Shown piece after piece: positions 28,685 to 37,158 of a stretch of DNA of 64,000 nucleotides. Numbering within the stretch: position 1 is the first letter of the stretch; every line of letters begins with the position of its first letter. Both the position numbers and the translations under genes were made by a program. The DNA lies in NCBI RefSeq assembly GCF_900167185.1, contig NZ_FUWM01000005.1:1-64000 (forward strand). The letters are read 5' to 3'. The notes below the pieces were generated by a model. That model ran no database searches. It was not told the DNA's origin and saw only the letters and a program-made list of their open reading frames with translations. The stretch is from Selenihalanaerobacter shriftii (GTDB lineage: Bacteria; Bacillota; Halanaerobiia; Halobacteroidales; Acetohalobiaceae).

Positions 28685-29431
28685 ATGTATTTGTTATCAT
28701 TAGTTAGAAAAGTAAAATTATTATTAAGGATTCAAGCTATCAAATTATTAAATTATTTAGGAATTCAAGTAGCAAAAGATGTATTCTATGTAGGTAGTAG
28801 TGAAGCTTTACCACCACCTTTATCAAACGAAGAAGAAAGTTATTTGCTTTCTAAGTTAGAAGAAGATGATAATGCAGTACGGAGCGTTTTGATTGAACGT
28901 AATTTGCGCTTAGTAGTATACATAGCTCGTAAGTTTGAAAATACAAGAATTGATTTAGAAGATTTAGTTTCTATAGGAACTATCGGTTTAATTAAGGCGG
29001 TTAATACTTTTGATGTTAGTAAGAAAATTAAATTGGCTACTTATGCGTCTAGATGTATAGAAAATGAAATTTTAATGTATTTACGTCGCAATAATAAAAA
29101 ACGATCAGAGATTTCATTTGATGAGCCGTTAAATGTTGATTGGGATGGAAATGAATTGAAATTATCAGATATATTGGGAACAGATATAGATTTAATCTAT
29201 AAAGATATTGAAGAAGATATCGATAGAGAATTATTATTGCAAGCAATGAAGGTTTTAACTGAAAGAGAAAGGAAGATTATGATTCTAAGGTTTGGTTTGA
29301 GTAAGGGCAAGGAAGAAATGACTCAAAAAGAAGTAGCGAATATCTTAGGAATTTCGCAATCATATATTTCCAGATTAGAAAAAAGAATTATTAATAAATT
29401 ACAAAGAGAAATTTCTAAAATGCAAGTATGA
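28685..29431 (+). CDS. sigE: RNA polymerase sporulation sigma factor sigma-E (pro-form)
   Basis: 248 residues, sigma-70 type with regions 2 and 4 ([19 protein letters not shown]; helix-turn-helix near [21 protein letters not shown]). The hydrophobic, basic N-terminus (to about residue 30) is the inhibitory pro-sequence removed by SpoIIGA. It directs early mother-cell genes. The start ATG 28685 follows GGGGG closely. In Bacillus sigG follows; here it does not. Confidence 0.96.
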   Translation: MYLLSLVRKVKLLLRIQAIKLLNYLGIQVAKDVFYVGSSEALPPPLSNEEESYLLSKLEEDDNAVRSVLIERNLRLVVYIARKFENTRIDLEDLVSIGTIGLIKAVNTFDVSKKIKLATYASRCIENEILMYLRRNNKKRSEISFDEPLNVDWDGNELKLSDILGTDIDLIYKDIEEDIDRELLLQAMKVLTERERKIMILRFGLSKGKEEMTQKEVANILGISQSYISRLEKRIINKLQREISKMQV

Positions 29432-29495
29432 TTTAAGATGGGGCTAAGATATTTAAATGTTTAAAGGGGATATTTATGTAAGGGGGAATATAAAG

Positions 29496-29810
29496 GTGAA
29501 GATATCAAGTAGCCAAATTTGTACCACTACAGAGTTAATGCGAGAATTTTTTGCTATGCCTGACCGATTAATTTATAATATGTCTGAGAAAGAAAGATAT
29601 ATTAAGATTCATAATTACTTATCTAAAAAAGTTGATCAAGAAGAAGCTATTTCATTAGGTAAATTATTAATTAATGAAAAAAGTTATTATGGTTATAAAT
29701 TTCAAGATGAATTATATGTGATTCCTATGGAGTTTTTCGAAGAGGATATAACAAAAGTCAATAGAATATCTGATGAAAAAGTTGTAATTCCATTTAAAAA
29801 AGCAAATTAA
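29496..29810 (+). CDS. small conserved-looking protein after sigE, function unknown
   Basis: 104 residues from GTG 29496, chosen because AGGGGG ends 9 bases before it; an ATG at 29457 would add 13 residues but has no well placed ribosome binding site. No signal peptide or membrane helix. The sequence is mixed helix, with CTTTELMREFFAMPDRLIYNM near the start and a PMEFFEED segment. I do not recognise the family. It follows sigE by 64 bases on the same strand with no terminator, so it is probably cotranscribed in early sporulation. Confidence 0.6.
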   Translation: MKISSSQICTTTELMREFFAMPDRLIYNMSEKERYIKIHNYLSKKVDQEEAISLGKLLINEKSYYGYKFQDELYVIPMEFFEEDITKVNRISDEKVVIPFKKAN

Positions 29811-29891
29811 TCATTTATAAAAATTATATTTTAAGAAGGACTTTTAGAACTTATGTTGAATAAGATATATACGTCAAAAAATAATATTTTA

Positions 29892-30112
29892 TTAAATAGG
29901 TGATTTATTGGCTGTGTAGGAAAATTATTCAAACCAATAAGTTTAAAAGGGAAGTTTGGATGAGGTAAGTTTATTAATCCCTCGTTACAACACGGTCCCG
30001 CCACTGTAAGCGATAGAAGATTTACTCTATTTATATACCACCTGATTATTATTTAAATAATTAGGGAAGGTTAGAATAAATTTATCGTGAGTCAGGAAAC
30101 CTGCCTATTTAA
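29892..30112 (+). promoter_or_regulatory. cobalamin riboswitch 1 (before bzaAB-cobT)
   Basis: Contains the B12 element landmarks in order: AAAAGGGAA, ACGGTCCCGCCACTGTAA (29992-30009), AGGGAAGG, and GAGTCAGGAAACCTGCC (30089-30105). P1 is formed by TTAAATAGG (29892-29900) and CCTATTTAA (30104-30112). It is followed by a terminator, so ligand binding should stop transcription of the lower-ligand genes. Confidence 0.95.
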
Positions 30113-30169
30113 GTAGTAAATTTTATCTTTCGTGGAATAAAGATAAAGTTAATAGTAGTGGATAATGGA

Positions 30170-30207
30170 AAAGTCCACGATCTCTTAAGAGATCGTGGAC
30201 TTTTTTT
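30170..30207 (+). terminator. riboswitch-controlled terminator
   Basis: A perfect stem (AAGTCCACGATCTCTT/AAGAGATCGTGGACTT) is followed by seven T. The segment TCGTGGA at 30130-30136 can pair with TCCACGA at 30174-30180 in its 5' arm, giving a plausible antiterminator when cobalamin is absent. Confidence 0.92.
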
Positions 30208-30243
30208 GTATTTATATATAAATCTAATAGGGAGGAAGAAGTA

Positions 30244-31524
30244 ATGACTCAATTAATTAAAGCAAAATCAGGAGAGATAACTCCAGAAATGGAGAAAGTA
30301 GCTAAGCAAGAAGGGATAGCAGTAGATATTATTAGAAAGGAGGTAGCTACGGGAAGAGTAGTAATACCTAAAAATAAGGAGAGGAAGACAGAGTTTAGTC
30401 AAGGGTTTGGAAAAGGGCTAAAGACTAAAGTAAATACTAGTGTAGGACTTTATGAAGATTATACAGATACAAAAACTGAATTAGCTAAGATAGATTTAGC
30501 CATAGAGTTAGGTACCGATGCTATTATGGACTTAAGTAAAGATGGAGATATAGATAAGATTCGAAGACAAATATTAGAGAAAACTGAATTACCTGTAGGG
30601 ACTTTACCAATCTATCAAGCAGCTAAAGAGTGTGAAGAGAAAACAGGATCAATTTTAGATATGACAGTTGATGATATATTTTCTATAGTAGAAAGACAGG
30701 CAGCAGATGGAGTTGATTTTATGGGGATCCATGCAGGTTTGACATTTGAAACATTACAAAGGTTAAAGTTTGAAGGTAGAGTTGAAGGATTAGTAAGTCA
30801 TGGTGGACAAATTCTAGCTGGTTGGATGCTACACCATGATCGAGAGAATCCATTTTATGAAGAATATGACCGCTTATTAGAGATTGCTAAAGAGTATGAT
30901 ATGACTCTTAGCTTAGCTGACACTTTTCGGCCGGGAGCCATTGTTGATTCTTTCGATAGGGCTCAGATTCAAGAATTGATCATCCTAGGGGAGTTAGTTG
31001 ATAAAGGTAGAGAAGCAGGGGTGCAGATGATGGTCAAGGGACCAGGGCATGTTCCTTTAGATCAAATTGAAAGTACAATTCAATTACAGAAAGAACTCTG
31101 TCATGGAGCACCGTACTTTGTGTTTGGTCCGCTAGTAACGGATTTAGCCACTGGAGAAGATGATATTAATGCAGCTATTGGTGGGGCTTTTGCTGCTGCA
31201 GCTGGGGCAGATTTTTTATGTTATGTAACTCCAGTAGAACATCTTGATTTTCCAACACAAGAGGATATAAGAGATGGAGTAATGTCAGCTAAGATTGCAG
31301 CTCAAGTTGGTGATGTTTCTAAAGGAAAAAAAGAAGCGTGGATAAAAGAAGAGAAAATGGCTAAAGCAAGAAAAGAATTAGATTGGGAAGCAGAAATAAA
31401 TTTAGCTTTAAATCCTGAGAATGCTAAACAAACAAGAGAAGAAAGAAATCCAGCGGGAAGTGATGGATGTGCGATGTGCGGTGAATACTGTGCAATTCAA
31501 GTGGTTGATGAGTATTTGAGTTAA
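30244..31524 (+). CDS. bzaA: ThiC-like benzimidazole synthase subunit BzaA
   Basis: 426 residues, ThiC-family radical-SAM fold. ThiC converts AIR to HMP; the paralogues BzaA and BzaB turn it into 5-hydroxybenzimidazole, the precursor of the B12 lower ligand in anaerobes. This copy keeps a C-terminal iron-sulphur motif, C409-x2-C412-x3-C416, but differs from ThiC elsewhere: MDLSKDGDID instead of MDLSTGGDID and SLADTFRPG instead of SLGDGLRPG. It follows a cobalamin riboswitch and precedes a second thiC-like gene and cobT, which separates it from a thiamine gene. Naming as bzaA follows gene order in known bza operons. Confidence 0.85.
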   Translation: MTQLIKAKSGEITPEMEKVAKQEGIAVDIIRKEVATGRVVIPKNKERKTEFSQGFGKGLKTKVNTSVGLYEDYTDTKTELAKIDLAIELGTDAIMDLSKDGDIDKIRRQILEKTELPVGTLPIYQAAKECEEKTGSILDMTVDDIFSIVERQAADGVDFMGIHAGLTFETLQRLKFEGRVEGLVSHGGQILAGWMLHHDRENPFYEEYDRLLEIAKEYDMTLSLADTFRPGAIVDSFDRAQIQELIILGELVDKGREAGVQMMVKGPGHVPLDQIESTIQLQKELCHGAPYFVFGPLVTDLATGEDDINAAIGGAFAAAAGADFLCYVTPVEHLDFPTQEDIRDGVMSAKIAAQVGDVSKGKKEAWIKEEKMAKARKELDWEAEINLALNPENAKQTREERNPAGSDGCAMCGEYCAIQVVDEYLS

Positions 31525-31525
31525 A

Positions 31526-31552
31526 CTATCAGTGATCAGTGATAGTGTCAGT
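31526..31552 (+). repeat. short palindromic dispersed repeat
   Basis: CTATCAGTGATCAGTGATAG forms a small hairpin between the two thiC-like genes, and the following GTGTCAG continues the pattern. It resembles the low-complexity repeats near 920-954 and 1250-1275. Confidence 0.45.
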
Positions 31553-31592
31553 TTAAGAAAGTCATAATTTCTATATAGAAGGGGAGTATGTA

Positions 31593-32864
31593 ATGACACA
31601 ATTAATTCAAGCTAAGGAAGGCATCATTACTGAAGAGATGAGAGAAGTTGCCATTAATGAGAAAGTCGAAGCAGAAGTGATTAGAGAAGGGGTAGCTGAA
31701 GGAAGAATAGTTATTCCGGCTAATATCAATCGTAAGGATAGAGAATATATGGGGATAGGTTCTGGTTTAAGAACTAAAGTAAATGCCAGTATGGGTGCTT
31801 CATTAGATTATCCAGATATGGAATGTGAGAAGGAGAAATTACAAGCAGCTTTAGATGCAGGGGCAGATGCTATTATGGATTTAAGTACCGGGGGTGATAT
31901 TGACCAGATCCGTAAGAATACTTTAGAAATAGCTAATGTTCCAGTAGGTACTGTACCGATTTATCAAGCTGGGATTAAGAGTATTGATAAATATGGATCA
32001 GTAGTGGAGATGGAGCCAGAAGATATCTTTAATGAAATTGAAAAGCAGGCTAAAGCAGGAGTAGACTTTATGGCGATTCATTGTGGAATGACATTAGAAG
32101 TTTTAGCGAGGTTAAAGAATGAAGGGAGATTTACTGATGTAGTTAGTCGTGGAGGTGGCTTTTTGACTGGCTGGATGCTTCATCATCAAAAAGAAAATCC
32201 ACTTTACACTCAGTATGATCGAGTATTAGAGATTGCTAAGAAATATGATGTAACTTTAAGTTTAGGCGATGGGATTAGACCAGGTGCAGTAGTTGATTCT
32301 TTAGATCGGGCACAGGTACAAGGATTATTAATTAGTGGCGAGTTAGTACAAAGGGCTAGGAAAGCAGGTGTACAGGCGATGGTAGAAGGGCCAGGGCATG
32401 TTCCTTTGCATCATATAGAGACAACTATTCAAGTACAGAAAGAATTATGTCATAATGCTCCATTCTTTGTTTTGGGAATGTTAGTTACCGATGTTGCTGC
32501 AGGTTATGATCATATTGTAGCAGCTATTGGTGGAGCTAAATCGACTTGGGCAGGAGCAGATTTTGTCTGTTATGTTACACCAGCAGAACACTTAGGTTTA
32601 CCAAATACTGAAGATATTAAAAGAGGTGTAATAGCCGCAAGGATAGCTACTCACGCTGGAGATATTGCTAAATATGGAGAAAGGATTAGTAAATCAGATT
32701 TAAAGATGACTCAAGCTAGGGTAAAAGAAGATTGGCAGACAGAGGCTAAATTAGCAATTAATCAAGAGAAAGTATTAGCTAAAAAGAAATTAAACGAAGA
32801 GACGGAGATAAGAATTATGAATGATAAAGCTGAACCAATGAAGATAGTAGCTGAATATTTGTAA
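31593..32864 (+). CDS. bzaB: ThiC-like benzimidazole synthase subunit BzaB
   Basis: 423 residues, clearly a paralogue of the preceding gene, with the same N-terminal TQLIQAKEG pattern. It keeps the ThiC consensus in MDLSTGGDID, SLGDGIRPG and GPGHVPLH, but its C-terminus lacks any Cys cluster and ends in KIVAEYL. It may therefore be unable to hold the SAM-binding iron-sulphur cluster by itself and act with BzaA. With no bzaC, D or E nearby, the predicted product is 5-hydroxybenzimidazole. AAGGGGAG precedes the ATG. The subunit split is my inference. Confidence 0.83.
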   Translation: MTQLIQAKEGIITEEMREVAINEKVEAEVIREGVAEGRIVIPANINRKDREYMGIGSGLRTKVNASMGASLDYPDMECEKEKLQAALDAGADAIMDLSTGGDIDQIRKNTLEIANVPVGTVPIYQAGIKSIDKYGSVVEMEPEDIFNEIEKQAKAGVDFMAIHCGMTLEVLARLKNEGRFTDVVSRGGGFLTGWMLHHQKENPLYTQYDRVLEIAKKYDVTLSLGDGIRPGAVVDSLDRAQVQGLLISGELVQRARKAGVQAMVEGPGHVPLHHIETTIQVQKELCHNAPFFVLGMLVTDVAAGYDHIVAAIGGAKSTWAGADFVCYVTPAEHLGLPNTEDIKRGVIAARIATHAGDIAKYGERISKSDLKMTQARVKEDWQTEAKLAINQEKVLAKKKLNEETEIRIMNDKAEPMKIVAEYL

Positions 32865-32946
32865 TGATTGTGAACAGTTGATAATGAAGGTGAGTAGACG
32901 ATAAAGCTTTTTAATAATAATTAAAATTGCTGAGGAGTTGATTATA

Positions 32947-34005
32947 ATGGAATTATTAAAAGAGACAATTGCTAAAATTGATAGTTTAGATGAAAAAAAG
33001 ATGGATGAAGCACAAGCGAGGTTAGATAGCTTAACTAAACCCCCAGGGAGTTTAGGTAAGTTAGAAGAAATAGCGATTAAATTGGCTGGAATCACTGAGG
33101 ATTTATTTGCTAAGGTAGATCAGAAGGTACACGTTGTTATGGCTGGTGATCATGGAGTAGTAGAAGAAGGAGTCAGTACAGTTCCTCAGGCAGTAACAAC
33201 ACAGATGGTATATAACTTTCTAAATGAAGGAGCAGCTGTTAATGCTTTAGCAAACCAAGTGGGAGCAGAGGTAACTATAGTAGATATTGGAGTAGCTAGT
33301 GAGATAGAATCTGAAAAGTTGGTAGTAAAAAAAGTAAAGCCTGGAACTAATAATTTAGCTAAAGGTCCGGCTATGACTAAACAAGAAGCAATTGCTAGTA
33401 TAGAAGCTGGAATTGAAGTGGTACAGGATTTAATTGATAATGGCGCTAATTTAATTGGAACTGGAGAGATGGGAATCGGTAATACTACCCCAAGTAGCGC
33501 TATCTTAACGATAATGACTGATCTGTCTTTAGATGAAACAGTAGGATATGGAACAGGAATTAATGATGAACAATTAAAGAAGAAGAAAGAGATAATTAAA
33601 GAAGCTTTAGAAGTTAATCAACCTCAAGAGGATGATGCTTTAGATATTTTAGCTAAAGTAGGTGGCTTAGAAATCGGAGGAATAGCGGGGGTTATGTTAG
33701 GGGCAACAGCCAATCAAACACCTGTAATGATTGATGGTTTAATTTCTGGGGCTGCAGCTTTAATTGCACAAAAATTAGAACCACAAGTAACTAATTATTT
33801 AATTCCATCTCACAAATCAGTAGAGCCTGGTCATATCAGAATGTATGAACTATTAGGTTTAGAACCAATGTTAGATATGGATATGAGATTAGGTGAAGGA
33901 ACCGGTGCAGTATTAGGAATGAATTTAGTAGAGGCAGCTACTAGAATCATTAATGACATGGCGACACTCGAGGAAGCAGAAGTTGAAGCAAATAAGGCAG
34001 GTTAA
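32947..34005 (+). CDS. cobT: nicotinate-nucleotide:benzimidazole phosphoribosyltransferase CobT
   Basis: 352 residues. Activates the lower-ligand base to its alpha-riboside phosphate. Conserved segments: SLTKPPGSLG near the start, GDHGV, GEMGIGNTTPSSA, and PSHKSVEPGH, which holds the catalytic Glu. ATG 32947 is chosen over TTG 32938 because TGAGGAG lies 8 bases before it. It follows bzaAB, so it would activate the benzimidazole they make. Confidence 0.96.
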   Translation: MELLKETIAKIDSLDEKKMDEAQARLDSLTKPPGSLGKLEEIAIKLAGITEDLFAKVDQKVHVVMAGDHGVVEEGVSTVPQAVTTQMVYNFLNEGAAVNALANQVGAEVTIVDIGVASEIESEKLVVKKVKPGTNNLAKGPAMTKQEAIASIEAGIEVVQDLIDNGANLIGTGEMGIGNTTPSSAILTIMTDLSLDETVGYGTGINDEQLKKKKEIIKEALEVNQPQEDDALDILAKVGGLEIGGIAGVMLGATANQTPVMIDGLISGAAALIAQKLEPQVTNYLIPSHKSVEPGHIRMYELLGLEPMLDMDMRLGEGTGAVLGMNLVEAATRIINDMATLEEAEVEANKAG

Positions 34006-34040
34006 CAATTAATACATAACTATCATATGAGAGAGTAGAT

Positions 34041-34070
34041 ATCATAAACCACAGATAGCTTGGTTTATGA
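34041..34070 (+). other. intercistronic hairpin after cobT
   Basis: TCATAAACC and GGTTTATGA form a 9-bp stem with a loop of about 11 bases in the 106-base cobT-cblT gap. There is no T run, so it is more likely an RNA-stability or processing element than a terminator. Confidence 0.45.
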
Positions 34071-34111
34071 AGCGAAAATTGAAGTAAATAAGATAAATTG
34101 GAGGGAGAATA

Positions 34112-34612
34112 ATGAATTCTAATACTCAATCTACAATCAAAGAAAATTTTTGGGAAACTAGACGATTAGTTAGAATGGCTTTGTTTATTGCATTAAGTGG
34201 ATTAGGAGCATGGATTACATTTCCTAGTCCAATTGGGACTGTAGCTTTTGATTCTGGTCCTGGTTACTTCTTAGTTCTTTATGCTGGTGGTTTAGAAGGG
34301 GCAGTTGTATTAGGAATTGGACATTTAATTTCAGCACTTAAAGTAGGTTTTCCATTAGGACCTATTCATCTTTTAATTGGAGTTTTGATGTCAGGATGCG
34401 GGATAGTATTTTGGTATTTAAAAGAAAAACTTAATTTAATTATAGCAGCAATTGTTGTAAGTTTATTAAATGGAGTAGGAGTTACTGCTTTACTAATCCC
34501 TTTAGTTGGTATGGGCTTCTTTATCAGTATGACTCCAGTCTTATTAGTAGGTTCAGCAATTAATATTATTTTATCTATCTTAATTTATCGGTCATTGACC
34601 AAAATAGATTAA
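34112..34612 (+). CDS. cblT: ECF-type substrate-binding membrane protein, CblT-like
   Basis: 166 residues with about five membrane helices after an RLVRMALFIALSGLGAW start, the pattern of ECF transporter S-components. Between cobT and an alpha-ribazole-kinase-like gene, the best fit is CblT, the alpha-ribazole importer described in Listeria and Geobacillus. No ECF ATPase genes are present locally, so it would share a general ECF module. GGAGGGAG precedes the ATG. Confidence 0.75.
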   Translation: MNSNTQSTIKENFWETRRLVRMALFIALSGLGAWITFPSPIGTVAFDSGPGYFLVLYAGGLEGAVVLGIGHLISALKVGFPLGPIHLLIGVLMSGCGIVFWYLKEKLNLIIAAIVVSLLNGVGVTALLIPLVGMGFFISMTPVLLVGSAINIILSILIYRSLTKID

Positions 34613-34646
34613 ATTAGTTATAATAATAATTAGAGGTGACAATAAA

Positions 34647-35384
34647 ATGCAAAGAGATATTTCAATAGTAGACTTGCCATCAAAGCAAAAGTTAATTATT
34701 GCTTGTGATTCAAGTGGAGGAATTGGTCCTAAAGCTAGAGATCAAGTGTCTGTATCTGGAGAGATAGTAGGTAAATTAGGGGTTCGGGTAGCTTTAATGG
34801 AAGTATTAGCTGTTAGAGCTACCCCCATAGCAGTAGTAAATACTTTAACTGTCGAGTATGAACCTACAGGAAAAGAAATTATATCTGGGATTAAACAAGA
34901 ATTAGAAATGTTAGATTTAGATGTTGATAAAGTATTAAATGGAAGCACAGAAGAAAATATTCTCACTGGTGAAACAGGAGTAGGGATTACCGTAATTGGA
35001 ATCTCTAATACTGAAGATTTAAGATTGGCTAACTCACGTGCTGGTGATATTCTAACTGCTATTGGAATACCAAAAGTTGGTGAAGATGTGTTGGATTCAA
35101 AAGAAGAAGTTATAGATTTAGATACTATGAAGAAACTAATAAAATTAAATTATATTTACGATATCTTACCTGTCGGTTCCAAAGGTATTAAGTATGAAGC
35201 AGAATTATTAGCAGATATGAATAATTTAAATCTTGATTTAGTTGAAACAGATATAGACTTACAGAAATCTGCTGGACCATCTACAGTATTATTAGTCACT
35301 TTACCTAAAAATAGGATGACTGATTTACAAAAAGTAATCTATAAGCCAATTAATTTAATAGGTTCTCTTTATTCAATAACTTAG
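34647..35384 (+). CDS. cblS: alpha-ribazole kinase CblS-like (AIR synthase-related fold)
   Basis: 245 residues, PurM/AIR-synthase-related N-terminal fold: ACDSSGGIGPKA near 24-35 and a GETGVGITVIG segment near 107. CblS phosphorylates alpha-ribazole, providing salvage that bypasses CobT. Pairing with the S-component just upstream matches the cblTS pair. A methyltransferase or other AIR-synthase-like role is less likely in this context. Confidence 0.75.
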   Translation: MQRDISIVDLPSKQKLIIACDSSGGIGPKARDQVSVSGEIVGKLGVRVALMEVLAVRATPIAVVNTLTVEYEPTGKEIISGIKQELEMLDLDVDKVLNGSTEENILTGETGVGITVIGISNTEDLRLANSRAGDILTAIGIPKVGEDVLDSKEEVIDLDTMKKLIKLNYIYDILPVGSKGIKYEAELLADMNNLNLDLVETDIDLQKSAGPSTVLLVTLPKNRMTDLQKVIYKPINLIGSLYSIT

Positions 35385-35456
35385 TTGCAGGAATTAGTGG
35401 ATGATACTTAGAAATAGAAAATATACTTTTATATAATTAAGAATGGGGAAGATAAA

Positions 35457-36389
35457 ATGAAGAGGCTATTTAATCTAAGTGCTTATAATTTAGATTGGTT
35501 TAATAATGATTGGCAACAAGTAGAAAAATTCTGTAAGAAGAATGGTCTAGTTGGAGTTGAATTATTAGCTAAAGGGGTCAATGAAAATATTTGTATAGAA
35601 AAGATTCCTATTAAATTGATAAAAGGGATGCATTTATCTTATTATTTAAATTGGTTACCATTAAAGACAGGAGAGAAGCAAGAATTAAATTTAAGTGAGA
35701 TAATTGATAATTATCGTCAAGAGTTAAGGCTAGCTTCTAAATTAGAAGTAGATTATGTTATATTTCATGCTAGTCATACTAGTATGGAGGAAATATTTAC
35801 TGGTAACTTTAAGTATACTAATAAAGAAATATTGATAGAGGTAGCTAATATTATCAATGAAGTATTAGTTGATTTAGATTTAAATTTTAAATTACTATTT
35901 GAAAATTTATGGTGGAATGGATTGACCTTTTTAAATAAGACGTCTGCTTTAAATTTTCTTGATAAAATTAACTATGAGAATAAAGGATTTCTATTAGATA
36001 CTGGTCATTTAATGAATACTAATCTTAAATTAAGAGATGAAGCCGATGGTTTAGAATATATTAAGAGAATATTAGCTGATTTTCAACAAGATTCAGATTT
36101 GTTTTATGGGGTTCACTTACATAAATCATTATCAGGTATTTATCGGCAGAATAATACAGATAAACTGTATGAAGAATTTAAAGATAGTAATGACTTAGAT
36201 AAGAAAAGTAGGTTAACACATCAACTTATCTTTAATACAGATCAACATTTACCGTTTAGTAATAAAGTACTTAATGAGATGTTGCAAATAATTGAACCAA
36301 TATATATTACTCATGAATTTACTTGTGCTACTAAAGAGGAATTTAATAATTATTTAAAAATTCAAGAAAGAGCTTTACAAGGAGAATAA
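35457..36389 (+). CDS. TIM-barrel protein (xylose isomerase-like) at the end of the bza-cob operon
   Basis: 310 residues with features of the sugar phosphate isomerase/epimerase (AP endonuclease 2-like) barrel: GVELLAKG near 33-40, HLSYYLN, FHASHTSMEE, LLFENLWW, LLDTGHLMN and GVHLHKS supply the expected His, Glu and Asp metal ligands. It follows cblS by 72 bases and is closed by a terminator, so it is probably in the same riboswitch-controlled operon. No known step of lower-ligand synthesis or alpha-ribazole salvage needs such an enzyme. Substrate unknown; an alpha-ribazole or ribosyl reaction is a guess. Confidence 0.65.
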   Translation: MKRLFNLSAYNLDWFNNDWQQVEKFCKKNGLVGVELLAKGVNENICIEKIPIKLIKGMHLSYYLNWLPLKTGEKQELNLSEIIDNYRQELRLASKLEVDYVIFHASHTSMEEIFTGNFKYTNKEILIEVANIINEVLVDLDLNFKLLFENLWWNGLTFLNKTSALNFLDKINYENKGFLLDTGHLMNTNLKLRDEADGLEYIKRILADFQQDSDLFYGVHLHKSLSGIYRQNNTDKLYEEFKDSNDLDKKSRLTHQLIFNTDQHLPFSNKVLNEMLQIIEPIYITHEFTCATKEEFNNYLKIQERALQGE

Positions 36390-36410
36390 TAAAAATTGAA
36401 CCTATTTAGA

Positions 36411-36448
36411 TATCCCTAGTCTTATTTTTATAAGATTAGGGATTTTTA
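36411..36448 (+). terminator. terminator of the bza-cob operon
   Basis: Stem TCCCTAGTCTTA/TAAGATTAGGGA with one mismatch, followed by TTTTTATT. Confidence 0.88.
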
Positions 36449-36519
36449 TTGAAAAAATGAATTTATAATAAAGGATATACAAATTAAATTCTAGAAAAAG
36501 TATCAGGAGGTGTAGAATT

Positions 36520-37158
36520 ATGTTTATTCTACAGGATGTTAAGTTTAAGAATATTTTAGTAATTGATGAATTAGAGATTCCTGCTCATAAGATATCTTGT
36601 ATTATCGGTCCTAGCGGTGCTGGTAAATCTACTTTACTTAGGTTAATAAATAATCTGATTAGTGTAGACCAAGGCCAAGTATTATATCGAGAAAAGAATG
36701 TTGAGGAAATTAACCCTATTAATTTACGTAGAGAAGTGATGATGTTACCACAAAAACCAGTTACATTTTCGGGAACGGTTAGAGATAATTTAGAGATTGG
36801 CTTTGAGCTGACAGAAAGAGAAGTTCCTAAAGAAAGTATTATGAAGCAGATACTAAATAGAGTGCAATTAGATAAAGATTTGGCTTTTCAAGCTAAAAAG
36901 TTATCAGGTGGTGAGAAACAACGTTTATCTTTAGCGCGGATCTTATTACTAAAACCAGAAGTTTTATTATTAGACGAGCCCTCCTCTGCTTTAGATGAAG
37001 AGACAGAAAAACTAATTATTGAAGAAGTAGTTAGATATGTTAGAGAGAATAATAAGACTTCACTGATGATTACCCATTCTAAACGGGTAGCTGAAACTTA
37101 TGGAGATAAAATTATTATGCTTAACAGCGGAAAAGTAATTGATGAGGTGGAAAATTAA
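36520..37158 (+). CDS. fetA: iron export ABC transporter ATP-binding protein FetA-like
   Basis: 212 residues. Walker A GPSGAGKST (about 29-37), signature LSGGEKQR, Walker B VLLLDEPSSA. The short length and direct coupling to a UPF0014 permease identify the FetAB (YbbLM) pair, which protects E. coli from iron and oxidative stress. CAGGAGGTG lies before the ATG, and the permease starts at the next base after the stop. Confidence 0.88.
   Translation: MFILQDVKFKNILVIDELEIPAHKISCIIGPSGAGKSTLLRLINNLISVDQGQVLYREKNVEEINPINLRREVMMLPQKPVTFSGTVRDNLEIGFELTEREVPKESIMKQILNRVQLDKDLAFQAKKLSGGEKQRLSLARILLLKPEVLLLDEPSSALDEETEKLIIEEVVRYVRENNKTSLMITHSKRVAETYGDKIIMLNSGKVIDEVEN

Noticed and set aside
30244-31524. 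Thiamine biosynthesis gene thiC
   Set aside because: Duplicated adjacent paralogues, a cobalamin and not a TPP riboswitch, and cobT next door fit anaerobic benzimidazole synthesis better.
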